Shown: positions 1 to 6,985 of the stretch, in pieces | Layout: every line of letters starts with the position of its first letter | Position numbering within the stretch: position 1 is the first letter of the stretch | Origin: Methanobacteriaceae archaeon | GTDB lineage: Archaea; Methanobacteriota; Methanobacteria; Methanobacteriales; Methanobacteriaceae | Direction: 5' to 3' | NCBI GenBank assembly: GCA_030693105.1 | Contig: JAUYBK010000232.1 | Location: 1 to 9,338 of the forward strand | DNA length: 9,338 nucleotides | Position numbers and translations under genes: made by a program | Notes under the pieces: model-generated | What the model was told of the DNA's origin: nothing | What the model saw: the letters and a program-made list of their open reading frames with translations, nothing else | Database searches by the model: none

Positions 1-1618
1 CATATATCAGGTCCGTAATTTTGACTTGGCTAATATGACAGCAATTCGGGGTGAAACTGGTTGGATTATTGTGGATGTGTTAACTTGTAAAGAAACAGCT
101 GCTGCGGCACTTTCTATGATAAGAAAGTATGTGGAAGACTTGCCGGTAACTGGAGTTTACATAACTCACTCACACTTGGACCACTTTGGAGGTATTCATG
201 GAGTTATTGAAAACGAAGAATATGTAAGAAGTGGAAAATTACCATTAATTGCACCATATAACTTTACGTTCGAAACTGGAGCGGAAAATGTGATTGCCGG
301 GCCAATAATGAAACGACGTTCAGTTTATCAAGGCGGAAATCCCCTCCATTATGATGAAAAAGGAACTATAGGCGCAGGATTAGGTGTATCTGTTTCCACA
401 GGTGAAGTGAGTTTAATTGAGCCAAATCACCAACTGGAAGGACTAGAACACGAAGAAGTTACCATCGATGGTGTTAAATTTATCTTCTCCGAAGCCAATG
501 ATACTGAAGCAGTTAGCGAATCATTATTTTATGTGCCTAAATACAAAGCAATATGTGGAGCTGAGGTTATTTCAAGAAACCAACATAACTTATTAACTCC
601 ACGCGGAGCACAAATTCGATCTTCATTAAAGTGGGCGAAAGTGATCAACCGCGTGATTGAAAAATTCGGTTCACAGGCAGAAACATTCTTTAGCACCCAT
701 CACTGGCCAGAATTTGGAAATGAAAATGTATTGAAATTCCTGGAGCAACAAAGAGATATTTATTTTTACCTTCACAACCAAACCATGCGCCTCATAAACT
801 CCGGGGTTACCATCAGCGAGCTACCCTACGAGTTTGAAATAACAGAAGAATTAGAAAAGACTTGGCATACCAGGGGATACTATGGTCACCAATGGCATAA
901 CACCAAGGCAATTTACCAGTACTATCTGGGATGGTACGATGGGAACCCTGCTACCTACCGTGAAGTTGCACCAAAAGTAGAAGGTCAAAATCTAGTTAAA
1001 TTAGCGGGTGGTATTGATCAATTAATTGATAAAGCAGTAGAATCATTTGAAGATGGTGAGTACTTGTGGACTGCACAGTTACTGGGGAAAGTAGTATTTG
1101 CCTATCCTGAAAATGAAAAAATAAGATTATTACTTGCCGATGCATTTGAACAACAAGGATATCAAGAAGAGTCAGGTATTAGACGTAACATGTATCTGCA
1201 AGGTGCAAAGGAATTAAGACAAAACTATGTTGATGCAGATATCTTCACAATCTCTGAAGAATTATCAGCTGGACTTACCCCGGAGCAATTATTAGACTTT
1301 TTGGGTGTTAGATTTGATTCATCCGTTGATTTACCACAATTAAAAATTAACTTAAACTTTACGGATGTAAAAGAAAAACGAAACATGGAAATCACCCCTA
1401 ACCGCGTATTGATAAATAGAAGTGGATTTAATAGTGGATCAACAGTCACTCTTGAAGGGTCTAAATTAATTCTTTTAGCAGCATTAACCGGGCTTCATTC
1501 AGTAGAAGACCTAAAATCTGAAGGAGCATTGAAAATTGATGGAGATAAAAATACCATAAAGCAACTTCAAAGTGCATTACTAACATTTGAAATAGACATA
1601 CCAATAGTTACGCCATAA
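1..1618 (+). CDS. Alkyl sulfatase-like metallo-beta-lactamase hydrolase (5' end cut by window edge)
   Basis: Related to the SdsA1/BDS1 class of secondary or primary alkyl sulfatases, Zn-dependent enzymes that cleave alkyl sulfate esters to alcohol and sulfate. The frame is open from base 2 and reads IYQVRNFDLANMT, a conserved internal segment of the family, so the true start lies upstream. By comparison with family members of about 630-660 residues, roughly 100 residues are missing. Counting from codon 26-28, the metal motif THSHLDH (residues 47-53) gives three His and one Asp. The TEA motif (E161), AE (E180) and STHHWPEFGN (H225/H226) match the remaining zinc and substrate positions of the family. 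RGYYGHQWHN and YLGWYDGNPA lead into the dimerisation region, and residues about 415-530 look like the SCP2-like C-terminal lid domain. It ends at TAA 1616-1618. No signal peptide can be judged. The family call is firm; the true substrate in this host is not known. The next gene to the right is a remnant, so its operon partners are not visible. Confidence 0.9.
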   Translation, partial: IYQVRNFDLANMTAIRGETGWIIVDVLTCKETAAAALSMIRKYVEDLPVTGVYITHSHLDHFGGIHGVIENEEYVRSGKLPLIAPYNFTFETGAENVIAGPIMKRRSVYQGGNPLHYDEKGTIGAGLGVSVSTGEVSLIEPNHQLEGLEHEEVTIDGVKFIFSEANDTEAVSESLFYVPKYKAICGAEVISRNQHNLLTPRGAQIRSSLKWAKVINRVIEKFGSQAETFFSTHHWPEFGNENVLKFLEQQRDIYFYLHNQTMRLINSGVTISELPYEFEITEELEKTWHTRGYYGHQWHNTKAIYQYYLGWYDGNPATYREVAPKVEGQNLVKLAGGIDQLIDKAVESFEDGEYLWTAQLLGKVVFAYPENEKIRLLLADAFEQQGYQEESGIRRNMYLQGAKELRQNYVDADIFTISEELSAGLTPEQLLDFLGVRFDSSVDLPQLKINLNFTDVKEKRNMEITPNRVLINRSGFNSGSTVTLEGSKLILLAALTGLHSVEDLKSEGALKIDGDKNTIKQLQSALLTFEIDIPIVTP

Positions 1619-1660
1619 ATATTGCTGATGCCCTGGTACTATATCACTGGCCATGATGAT

Positions 1661-1670
1661 TTTTAAATAT
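1661..1670 (+). promoter_or_regulatory. Possible archaeal TATA box ahead of the nuclease-like remnant
   Basis: TTTTAAATAT lies about 30 nt before the ATG at 1699, the distance expected for an archaeal promoter with a very short leader. GGTG sits just before that ATG (1693-1696). It may be the relic promoter of the decayed gene that follows. AT-rich sequence produces such boxes by chance, and the T-run could equally end transcription of the alkyl sulfatase gene. Confidence 0.25.
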
Positions 1671-1698
1671 ATTGACTTTAAAAAAAGTTTAAGGTGTG

Positions 1699-2086
1699 AT
1701 GAATTTGCCGGTGGTGGTGAATGGTCAACGTCCCTTAATATTGATCTCCAATGCCGTTTTCTTTTACAGAGAACACCATCTCATGATCCCTCTTTTTCGG
1801 AGATATGTATTAAGGGTGGTTCTTAAGGCGAAATTGATGTCTTAGCAATGGATATGGTAAAAAGAAAGGTATATGTTTGCGAAGTTGCCACTCATCTGAT
1901 AACCGGATTCCAATCTGAAATGTTAAGTTATATCCAGCCAAATGATGTTGTATATGGAATAGGAAGGCCAGAACCGTATTAAAAAAGCTGGAAATTGCAG
2001 ATATTGATCCTAAAAAATATCAAATCTCTCCCCAAAGAATAAACATTATTAATCGAAGCAAAGGATCAAAAAAAATAGAGGTATAA
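1699..2086 (+). pseudogene. Remnant of a PD-(D/E)XK nuclease-like gene
   Basis: Three pieces in different frames together read like one small nuclease-type protein. Piece 1 (1699-1845) begins MNLPVVVNG and includes REHHLMIPLFRRYV. Piece 2 (1827-1982), immediately after an in-frame TAA at 1824-1826, reads GEIDVLAMDMVKRKVYVCEV, then ATHLITGFQSEM. Piece 3 (about 1985-2086) reads KYQISPQRINIINRSKG and ends KKIEV before a TAA. The GEID...CEVATH pattern has the spacing of the acidic core of PD-(D/E)XK nucleases (E/D, then D/E-x-hydrophobic on the next strand), although the usual Lys is not evident. At least one stop codon and two frame changes break the reading, so no functional product is expected. 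The middle segment is the strongest evidence; the first segment is a less certain part of the same gene. The exact family is not identified. Confidence 0.5.
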
Positions 2087-2323
2087 ATAAATCCAGACAT
2101 CAATTGATTAAGACTCTTAATAACTTAGAACTAAAAACAAGTAAAAAAGGGGTATATAACTGAATCATATAAAAATAAGTGTGTATTTGCCTATTTTAAT
2201 ATAGATGGGAAATTATGGTATTATTTTCAGGATTCAATAAACTTAAGTGATTTTTTCCAATAAAATTAGATTCAAAACAAATTTAATAATTCTATTCGAT
2301 TGAACTTTTTCATTATAACGACT
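2087..2323. other. AT-rich stretch with no supported gene
   Basis: This 237-bp stretch between two gene remnants is very AT-rich. One start-less open stretch in it (about 2155-2263, with residues such as CVFAYFNIDGKLWYYFQDS) has a protein-like look, but no start codon, no ribosome binding site and no recognised family. I see no tRNA, repeat array or clear promoter here. Confidence 0.5.
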
Positions 2324-2568
2324 ATGGAGTTAACAATACTCCAGTTTAACGAAGTAATCTTATGCTTTAAAATGCTTTGATCCTGTTTTAACGGCTTTTG
2401 GATGCCTATATTGCACTAGCTCTCATCTTTGCCGCTAAAGCCATAATACGAGAAAAAGATATTAAAAATAATTCTCTTTACTTATTTAGCTGGAACCATG
2501 GTAAATGTCACTTATCCATAATGATAGGTGCTCTATTAAAGGTTCTCTTAGCTGGTAATCTTTTCTAA
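2324..2568 (+). pseudogene. Remnant of a small membrane-protein gene
   Basis: A protein-like reading jumps between frames. An ATG at 2324 opens MELTILQFNEV in one frame. Around 2373-2400 another frame reads CFDPVLTAFG. From 2401 a third frame reads DAYIALALIFAAKAIIREKD, a good hydrophobic segment followed by charged residues. Near 2478-2515 a shifted frame gives TYLAGTMVNVTYP, and the frame of 2401 resumes with IMIGALLKVLLAGNLF before TAA 2566-2568. Two amphipathic or membrane-spanning helices are suggested. I do not recognise the family. The pieces join into a sensible hydrophobic protein only if several single-base changes are undone, so it is read as decayed. Its stop overlaps the stop of the converging minus-strand iron-sulfur gene by 4 bp. 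Confidence 0.4.
2453..2468 (-). terminator. Possible T-tract terminator for the LutAB-like operon
   Basis: On the minus strand there are two T5 runs (opposite A5 at 2453-2457 and 2464-2468) about 100 nt past the stop codon of the LUD/iron-sulfur gene. Archaeal RNA polymerase can terminate at oligo-T without a hairpin. The region is generally AT-rich, so the signal is weak. Confidence 0.2.
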
Positions 2569-3773
2569 TCCTTATAAGGCGAACCCCTCTTCTTCACATT
2601 ATCCCTAATCTTAGAATGCTCCTCCTGGAGGATGCCCTCCTTTACACACTCCCCCCGGATCTTCTCCACCATCACCGGGGTGGGAATTTCTAATGGACAC
2701 TCCCGGGTGCAGTTGCCACACAACGTACACTTGAATAAACCAGAATCACTGCAAATTTCATCATTTTCCAGGTAGCGGCTCACCACCACTCCCCGACCAC
2801 CCAAGTGGCGCCGGTACCCGAACTCGGGCCCCGTAACCCCGTAGACCGGGCAGTTAACGATGCAGCTCCCGCAGCCAATGCACCACAAACTCTCCTTCTC
2901 CGATTTAACTGCCTCACTCCGACCATTATCCAGGAAGACCACCACCACCCGTTTAGCACCGTACATGTCCTTCAGGAGGACCTGTTCAATATCAGCGGTC
3001 TTGGAAGGAGAGCTGACTACGTTCATGTAGGCTGGGGTCTTCTTACCAGTGGCGTAGATGGTTTCCAACTTAACCACCGACACCGCGTCCTCTAGGGTGG
3101 GCACCACCTTATCAATACCCACCAACACAATATGCACGTCCATTAGAGACATTAAGCTGATGTTGCCCTCGTTGTGCACCATTAACAGGGCCCCGTCCTG
3201 GGCCGCCACCGAGTTAGCCCCGGTGATACCCACCCCTATTCCCATTAATTTATCCAGAATATCCTCCTTAACAGCCTCCAACACCGGGCGAGGCTGGGCC
3301 TCCACCTCTTTACCCAGGGCCTCCGACACAATCCCGGCGATCATCTCCAGGTCCAGATGAGCCGCCGGACCAACAGGATGAGAAGGAAGGCTCTTCTGAT
3401 GCATCTGCACGATGCGGTCCCCCAGGTCCGTCTCCAGGACCTCCACTCCCTCTTCTTCCAAGTGTTCGGTGAGGAAGATCTCCCCGGTGGTGTTGGACTT
3501 GGACTTGGCCACCCGGTTTTCCCCCTTTATGATCTGATAGATGTAATCCCGGGCTTGGTTGGCATCCGGGGCCATGAACACTTCCACATCATTCTCTTCC
3601 AGGTTCCTTCGAGCCAGACTAATCAGTTCATCCAGGTGGTCCATGCTATATTTCCTGATCTCCTGCACCCTCTCTTTCAACTTCAAAGTAGCGGGCTCTT
3701 TAAGAAGACTAGCCCGCCTCTTATCCAGAATACGGAAGGAACGGTTCATTATGGTGAGTTGTGATTTATCCAC
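2565..3773 (-). CDS. LutB-like LUD-domain protein with two [4Fe-4S] sites
   Basis: A 402-residue iron-sulfur protein of the LutB/LUD family. The LUD domain covers roughly residues 60-290 and includes SKSNTTGEIFLTEHLE (91-106) and ITGANSVAAQDGALLMVHNE (183-202). The C-terminal ferredoxin-like part binds two clusters: CIGCGSCIVNCP (C298, C301, C304, C308) and CTLCGNCTRECP (C349, C352, C355, C359). In bacterial LutABC, LutB carries electrons during L-lactate oxidation to pyruvate; Bacillus LutB is about 470 residues, so this copy is shorter. The start is GTG at 3773. A strong GGAGGGGG (3781-3788, minus strand) lies about 10 nt upstream, inside the end of the preceding gene, and is too far from the ATG at 3749. 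It overlaps the CCG-domain gene by 8 bp, which implies translational coupling and a physical complex. The substrate in this organism is unknown. The local GC content is clearly higher than that of the flanks. Confidence 0.88.
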   Translation of the reverse strand: MDKSQLTIMNRSFRILDKRRASLLKEPATLKLKERVQEIRKYSMDHLDELISLARRNLEENDVEVFMAPDANQARDYIYQIIKGENRVAKSKSNTTGEIFLTEHLEEEGVEVLETDLGDRIVQMHQKSLPSHPVGPAAHLDLEMIAGIVSEALGKEVEAQPRPVLEAVKEDILDKLMGIGVGITGANSVAAQDGALLMVHNEGNISLMSLMDVHIVLVGIDKVVPTLEDAVSVVKLETIYATGKKTPAYMNVVSSPSKTADIEQVLLKDMYGAKRVVVVFLDNGRSEAVKSEKESLWCIGCGSCIVNCPVYGVTGPEFGYRRHLGGRGVVVSRYLENDEICSDSGLFKCTLCGNCTRECPLEIPTPVMVEKIRGECVKEGILQEEHSKIRDNVKKRGSPYKD

Positions 3774-4443
3774 GAATAATCCCCCTCCGGATAAACTCCG
3801 TGAGATCCATCACCTTCAACTTCTCTGATTCCAGGTTCCAAACACAAAAAGGACAGCTGGTCACCAGAACATCCGCCCCCGTCTTAAGAGCATCATCTAC
3901 TCTCCTTAAAGACATATCTTCAGATAATTGTGGATAGGCAGACTTAACTCCTCCACCAGCTCCACAGCACCGAGCCTCCTCCCGATTTTTATCCATCTCC
4001 ACCAGGGTGGCCCTTTTTTTAATAATGTTACGAGGGGCATCATACTCTCCACGGTGCCTTCCCAAGTGGCAGGGATCATGGTAGGTCACCTTCAGGTCCT
4101 CCCTTTCAATCTGGATTTTCCCATCCAGAATCAGCTCATCCAGAATCTGATTGATATGGACCACATCTAATGGTTCACCTAAAACTTCCGGGTAGTCCTC
4201 CTTAAAGGTGCGGTAGCAGCCGGCACAGCTAACCAGTAATTTTTGCCCCTTAAGTTTCTTAAAAGTACGCTCCATAACTTCCCGGGCATCTTCCCGGAAG
4301 CCGGTTCTTAACAGCACCGACCCGCAGCAGTTTTCATCCTCCATGACTCGGTAGTTAAACCCCGCATGGTCTAGAATAGCCTGGGTGGCCTGGGATATCT
4401 TTTTCAGTTTAAGGCGGGCAGTACAGCCCGGGAAGTAAATCAT
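3766..4443 (-). CDS. LutA-like (Fe-S)-binding protein with two CCG domains
   Basis: A 225-residue protein of the LutA/GlpC/HdrD C-terminal type, built of two CCG cysteine domains that bind an iron-sulfur or zinc centre in redox complexes. The first domain has FPGC (C7), then C39-C40 (NCCG), then CAGC (C73, C76). The second has DPCHLG (C125), then C159-C160 (RCCGAGGG), then CPFC (C197, C200). The spacings C-x31-CC-x32-CxxC and C-x33-CC-x36-CxxC fit the family motif. All ten cysteines are present and the length matches LutA (about 238). I chose the ATG at 4443 rather than the in-frame GTG at 4452, because AGGTG at 4454-4450 would be the ribosome binding site 6 nt before the ATG and itself contains that GTG. 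It is the first gene of a two-gene operon whose second member is the LUD/ferredoxin protein. The physiological electron donor is unknown; a role in lactate or another 2-hydroxyacid oxidation is only an analogy. Confidence 0.88.
   Translation of the reverse strand: MIYFPGCTARLKLKKISQATQAILDHAGFNYRVMEDENCCGSVLLRTGFREDAREVMERTFKKLKGQKLLVSCAGCYRTFKEDYPEVLGEPLDVVHINQILDELILDGKIQIEREDLKVTYHDPCHLGRHRGEYDAPRNIIKKRATLVEMDKNREEARCCGAGGGVKSAYPQLSEDMSLRRVDDALKTGADVLVTSCPFCVWNLESEKLKVMDLTEFIRRGIIRG
3781..3788 (-). promoter_or_regulatory. Ribosome binding site deciding the GTG start of the LutB-like gene
   Basis: The minus strand reads GGAGGGGG, then 10 nt, then GTG at 3773. It lies within the last codons of the upstream CCG-domain gene. 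This supports the GTG start over the internal ATG at 3749. Confidence 0.7.
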
Positions 4444-4449
4444 GATCGG

Positions 4450-4454
4450 CACCT
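4450..4454 (-). promoter_or_regulatory. Ribosome binding site deciding the ATG start of the LutA-like gene
   Basis: AGGTG on the minus strand, 6 nt ahead of the ATG at 4443, matches the archaeal 16S anti-Shine-Dalgarno complement. It overlaps the alternative GTG start at 4452. Confidence 0.55.
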
Positions 4455-4463
4455 AATTCTTAC

Positions 4464-4471
4464 TATTTAAA
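4464..4471 (-). promoter_or_regulatory. Possible TATA box of the LutAB-like operon
   Basis: TTTAAATA on the minus strand lies about 20 nt before the start codon. If it is the true box, transcription would begin almost at the ATG, giving a nearly leaderless message. That conflicts with use of the AGGTG motif, so a box further upstream is also possible. Confidence 0.25.
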
Positions 4472-4546
4472 GTTAGGGAGGAACTCCTTAATAACTGGTA
4501 AATCATGGTGGGAATGTGCCCTAGAAACTACCCCTAAAAACTTATC

Positions 4547-4563
4547 CAGGTTTCCTTAACCTG
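4547..4563. repeat. Perfect 6-bp inverted repeat in the divergent intergenic region
   Basis: CAGGTT (4547-4552), a 5-nt spacer TCCTT, then AACCTG (4558-4563). It sits between the divergent minus-strand redox operon and the plus-strand glycan operon, a sensible place for an operator. A T-rich tract follows on the plus strand, but no plus-strand gene precedes it, so a terminator role is unlikely. A six-base stem can occur by chance. Confidence 0.3.
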
Positions 4564-4638
4564 TTTATTTGTTCCAGGACCATTATACTGCTTATAAAAA
4601 TTGATATCATATAATTTACGGCCTATTTGGTAATCATC

Positions 4639-4646
4639 TTTTATAA
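4639..4646 (+). promoter_or_regulatory. Possible TATA box of the glycan operon
   Basis: TTTTATAA about 57 nt before the flippase ATG would place the transcription start near 4668 with a leader of about 30 nt carrying the GAGGT ribosome site (4691-4695). A second candidate, TTTATAAA at 4663-4670, would give a leader of only a few nucleotides. The whole 4560-4690 stretch is AT-rich, with further TATA-like words near 4592 and 4609. Confidence 0.35.
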
Positions 4647-4699
4647 GAGAAAATAAACTTACTTTATAAACAGATTTAATAAAATTAGATGAGGTTTAT

Positions 4700-6133
4700 A
4701 TGGGTCAATTAAAGACTATTGCGAAAAATAGTGCATCACTTTTTGTTTCGCAGATATTATCTTACCTTCTAATATTTTTCTACATCCTGTACGTGGCCCG
4801 TTATCTGGGGGCTGAAGGTTTTGGTATTCTTTCTCTAGCCATATCCCTAACTGGAATTTTTGGTATCTTGGTGGATATGGGTCTGAGCACTTTGATGATT
4901 AGAGAAGTAGCTCGGGATAAGTCAAAAACCAATAAATTTATCTCCAACACGGCTCTAATGAAGATAATCTTATCATTCCTGGTATGGGTACTGTTATACT
5001 TATTTGTTAACGTAGCGGGGTACCCTGAGCTTGTGAAAAATGTGGTGTACCTTGTTTATTTATCAGTCCTCATAAACGCCTTCTCTTTGATATTCACTGC
5101 AGTTATGCAGGCTGAGGAAAAAATGGAGTACGTATCCCTATCTGCCATACTAAACAGTGTGGTAATGCTATCCGGAACTCTAATGGGGATATATTACAGT
5201 TTGGACATCCTCTACTTCGCAGCGCTGTATGTAATCTCAAACAGCCTGAACTTCCTCTACCTAAGCTTGGTTTATCTTTGGAAGTTTAATTTTCCTAAAA
5301 TAGAAGTGGACTTTGGTTTTTGGAAGCCCACCCTAAAAGAGGCGTGGCCCTACGGATTCACCGGACTTAGTGGCCTGTTATACACCTACGTGGATTCAAT
5401 TATGCTTTCTTTGATCCAGGGAAACCTGGTGGTGGGGTGGTACAGCGCTGCCTATCGGTTGATGTTAATCACCTTATTTATTCCCAACGCAGTTAACATG
5501 GCAATTTTCCCCTTAATGTCCCGTCTTTACGTGTCCTCTAAAGATTCCTTAATTCTCATTAATGAGAGGTATTTCAAGTACATGCTGATACTGGGAATCC
5601 CCCTTGGCTTCGGCACCACTATTTTGGCTGATAAAATCATTTTACTTGTATTCGGGGCAGACTTTGCACCATCGGTTATTGTCCTGCAGATTTTGATATG
5701 GACCGCGGTTTTTACCTTCGCTGGAGCTACTTTCTCCCAACTTATTCAGTCCATCAATAAACAGCTACTTTTAACAAAAATTTCTGTCATGTGTCTGTTA
5801 ATCAATGTGGTACTTAATTTAATTTTAATACCCAGATACAGCTACATAGGGGCCAGCATAGTAACAGTTCTAACCGAAATGATCCTGGTTTCTTACATGT
5901 ACTATGCCACCTTCAAGCTGGGCTACCTAATTGATACTCAGAAAATTATTAAAAATCTGGGCAAGATAACCTTCAGTGCCCTGATTATGAGCTCGTTTTT
6001 GTTATATTTCCAGTATCTGAACTTTTTCTTGCTGGTGATTCTAGCTGCTTTAATATATTTCCTAGTAATATACCTAACTGAAACCTTTGATAAGATGGAT
6101 GAGCAATTGTTCCGACAACTAATGAGAAAGTAG
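4700..6133 (+). CDS. Wzx-like polysaccharide/oligosaccharide flippase (MOP superfamily)
   Basis: A 477-residue polytopic membrane protein of the polysaccharide-transporter branch of the MATE/MOP superfamily, expected to move lipid-linked glycans from the cytoplasmic to the outer face of the membrane. The N terminus has the family pattern: a short basic start (GQLKTIAKNSASLF), a first helix near 12-32, ARYLGAEGFG at 33-42, then a helix at 43-60 followed by LSTLMIREVARD. Hydrophobic segments recur through the chain (about 85-105, 115-135, 148-167, 170-193, 252-272, 293-318, 325-350, 362-377, 383-402, 424-460), consistent with 12-14 helices. GASIVTVLTE at 384-393 is a typical late motif. Length is normal. 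The ATG at 4700 is preceded by GAGGT (4691-4695). It opens a plus-strand run containing methyltransferases and glycosyltransferases, with the next start 27 bp downstream, which supports a glycan export role. The exact glycan is unknown. Confidence 0.9.
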   Translation: MGQLKTIAKNSASLFVSQILSYLLIFFYILYVARYLGAEGFGILSLAISLTGIFGILVDMGLSTLMIREVARDKSKTNKFISNTALMKIILSFLVWVLLYLFVNVAGYPELVKNVVYLVYLSVLINAFSLIFTAVMQAEEKMEYVSLSAILNSVVMLSGTLMGIYYSLDILYFAALYVISNSLNFLYLSLVYLWKFNFPKIEVDFGFWKPTLKEAWPYGFTGLSGLLYTYVDSIMLSLIQGNLVVGWYSAAYRLMLITLFIPNAVNMAIFPLMSRLYVSSKDSLILINERYFKYMLILGIPLGFGTTILADKIILLVFGADFAPSVIVLQILIWTAVFTFAGATFSQLIQSINKQLLLTKISVMCLLINVVLNLILIPRYSYIGASIVTVLTEMILVSYMYYATFKLGYLIDTQKIIKNLGKITFSALIMSSFLLYFQYLNFFLLVILAALIYFLVIYLTETFDKMDEQLFRQLMRK

Positions 6134-6160
6134 ACTATACTTGGGACTTGGTGTCAAAAA

Positions 6161-6985
6161 ATGTATGAAAAAACATTTAAAATGGTGCGTATAATGTCCA
6201 AATTCCCGGGTATTTTCCAGAAAATAGTTTATTATTTTTTACAAGAAAAAATCAACTACGAAGCTTATTACAAGAACCTTCAGGGTAAAGAAGGCCTGGA
6301 AATTGGAGGTCCCACCCAAATATTTAAAAAAAACAATAAATTACCGATTTATCCTTGGTTGAAAAGTCTGGACGGCTGTAACTTCAGTGAAAACACAGTA
6401 TGGCATGATAGGATAGAAAAAGGGAAATTATCCTATGACTATGATAATCGCCGCCGTGGCTATCAATATATCTGTGATGCAGTTGATCTGAAGCTGATTG
6501 AGGATGGTAAATATGACTTTTTACTGGCCTCCCACGTTTTGGAACACATTGCCAATCCATTGAAGGCTCTTCATGAATGGTTAAGGGTGGTTAAGGAGGA
6601 AGGTACAATACTTTTAATCGTACCCCATAAGGAGGCCACATTTGATCACCAACGAGAGGTTACCACCCTAAGTCATCTTAAAGAAGATTTCAAGAATAAT
6701 GTTGATGAAAAAGACTTAACTCATTTACCTGAAATTCTTAAGTTACACGATTATGGTCTGCACAACCCCACCGGTGATGTGGAGTCATTTAGAGAAAGAT
6801 CCTTACACAACTATGAAAACCGATGTTTACACCAGCACGTTTTTGACATCGACCAATTAATGAAACTGTTCAATCACCTGCAAATTGAAGTAATCACGGT
6901 TGACATTATTTTACCTCACAACTTAGTTATATTAGGCCAGAAAACAAAAAAAATACCGATAAAACAATTGAAGAAGCTGATCTAA
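6161..6985 (+). CDS. SAM-dependent class I methyltransferase, glycan-cluster type
   Basis: A 274-residue methyltransferase-domain protein. Motif I is the variant GLEIGGPTQIF (residues 45-55). The acidic post-I position is plausibly around DAVDL (106-110), motif IV/V is DFLLASHVLEHIANP (119-133), and the following strand is EGTILLIVPH (147-156). A His- and acid-rich stretch (FDHQREVTTLSHLKEDF, 161-177, and later RCLHQHVFD) is typical of a subgroup found in surface-polysaccharide clusters. It would methylate a sugar or a related cytoplasmic intermediate; the acceptor cannot be read from sequence. The ATG at 6161 has GGTG at 6150-6153 as ribosome site. It ends at TAA 6983-6985, and the next methyltransferase begins at the very next base in the same reading frame. 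No truncation is seen. Confidence 0.85.
   Translation: MYEKTFKMVRIMSKFPGIFQKIVYYFLQEKINYEAYYKNLQGKEGLEIGGPTQIFKKNNKLPIYPWLKSLDGCNFSENTVWHDRIEKGKLSYDYDNRRRGYQYICDAVDLKLIEDGKYDFLLASHVLEHIANPLKALHEWLRVVKEEGTILLIVPHKEATFDHQREVTTLSHLKEDFKNNVDEKDLTHLPEILKLHDYGLHNPTGDVESFRERSLHNYENRCLHQHVFDIDQLMKLFNHLQIEVITVDIILPHNLVILGQKTKKIPIKQLKKLI
6976..6982 (+). promoter_or_regulatory. Ribosome binding site for the TTG-started methyltransferase
   Basis: GCTGATC differs by one base from the archaeal Shine-Dalgarno extension GGTGATC. It sits in the last codons of the upstream gene, at the same 6-nt offset (counted from its second G) seen for the AGGTG site at 4450-4454. This favours reinitiation at TTG 6986 over readthrough. 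Confidence 0.4.

Noticed and set aside
1225..1449. Minus-strand open frame of 74 codons inside the alkyl sulfatase gene
   Set aside because: It is a shadow of the SCP2-like domain coding region with no independent support.
2155..2263. Open stretch reading CVFAYFNIDGKLWYYFQDS
   Set aside because: There is no start codon, no ribosome site and no family match; it may be another relic but cannot be supported.
2326..2342. Small inverted repeat GGAGT...ACTCC
   Set aside because: A five-base stem with a seven-base loop is expected by chance, and it lies inside a decayed gene.
2570..2579. Palindrome CCTTATAAGG
   Set aside because: It lies in the last codons of the LutB-like gene; a ten-base palindrome there has no context as an operator.
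2805..3828. Several overlapping plus-strand open frames opposite the LutB-like gene
   Set aside because: They are antisense shadows in GC-richer DNA; the minus-strand protein has clear LUD and ferredoxin motifs, and the shadow proteins have none.
3928..4170. Plus-strand open frame of 80 codons opposite the CCG-domain gene
   Set aside because: It is antisense to a well-supported gene, with no ribosome site and no recognisable motif.
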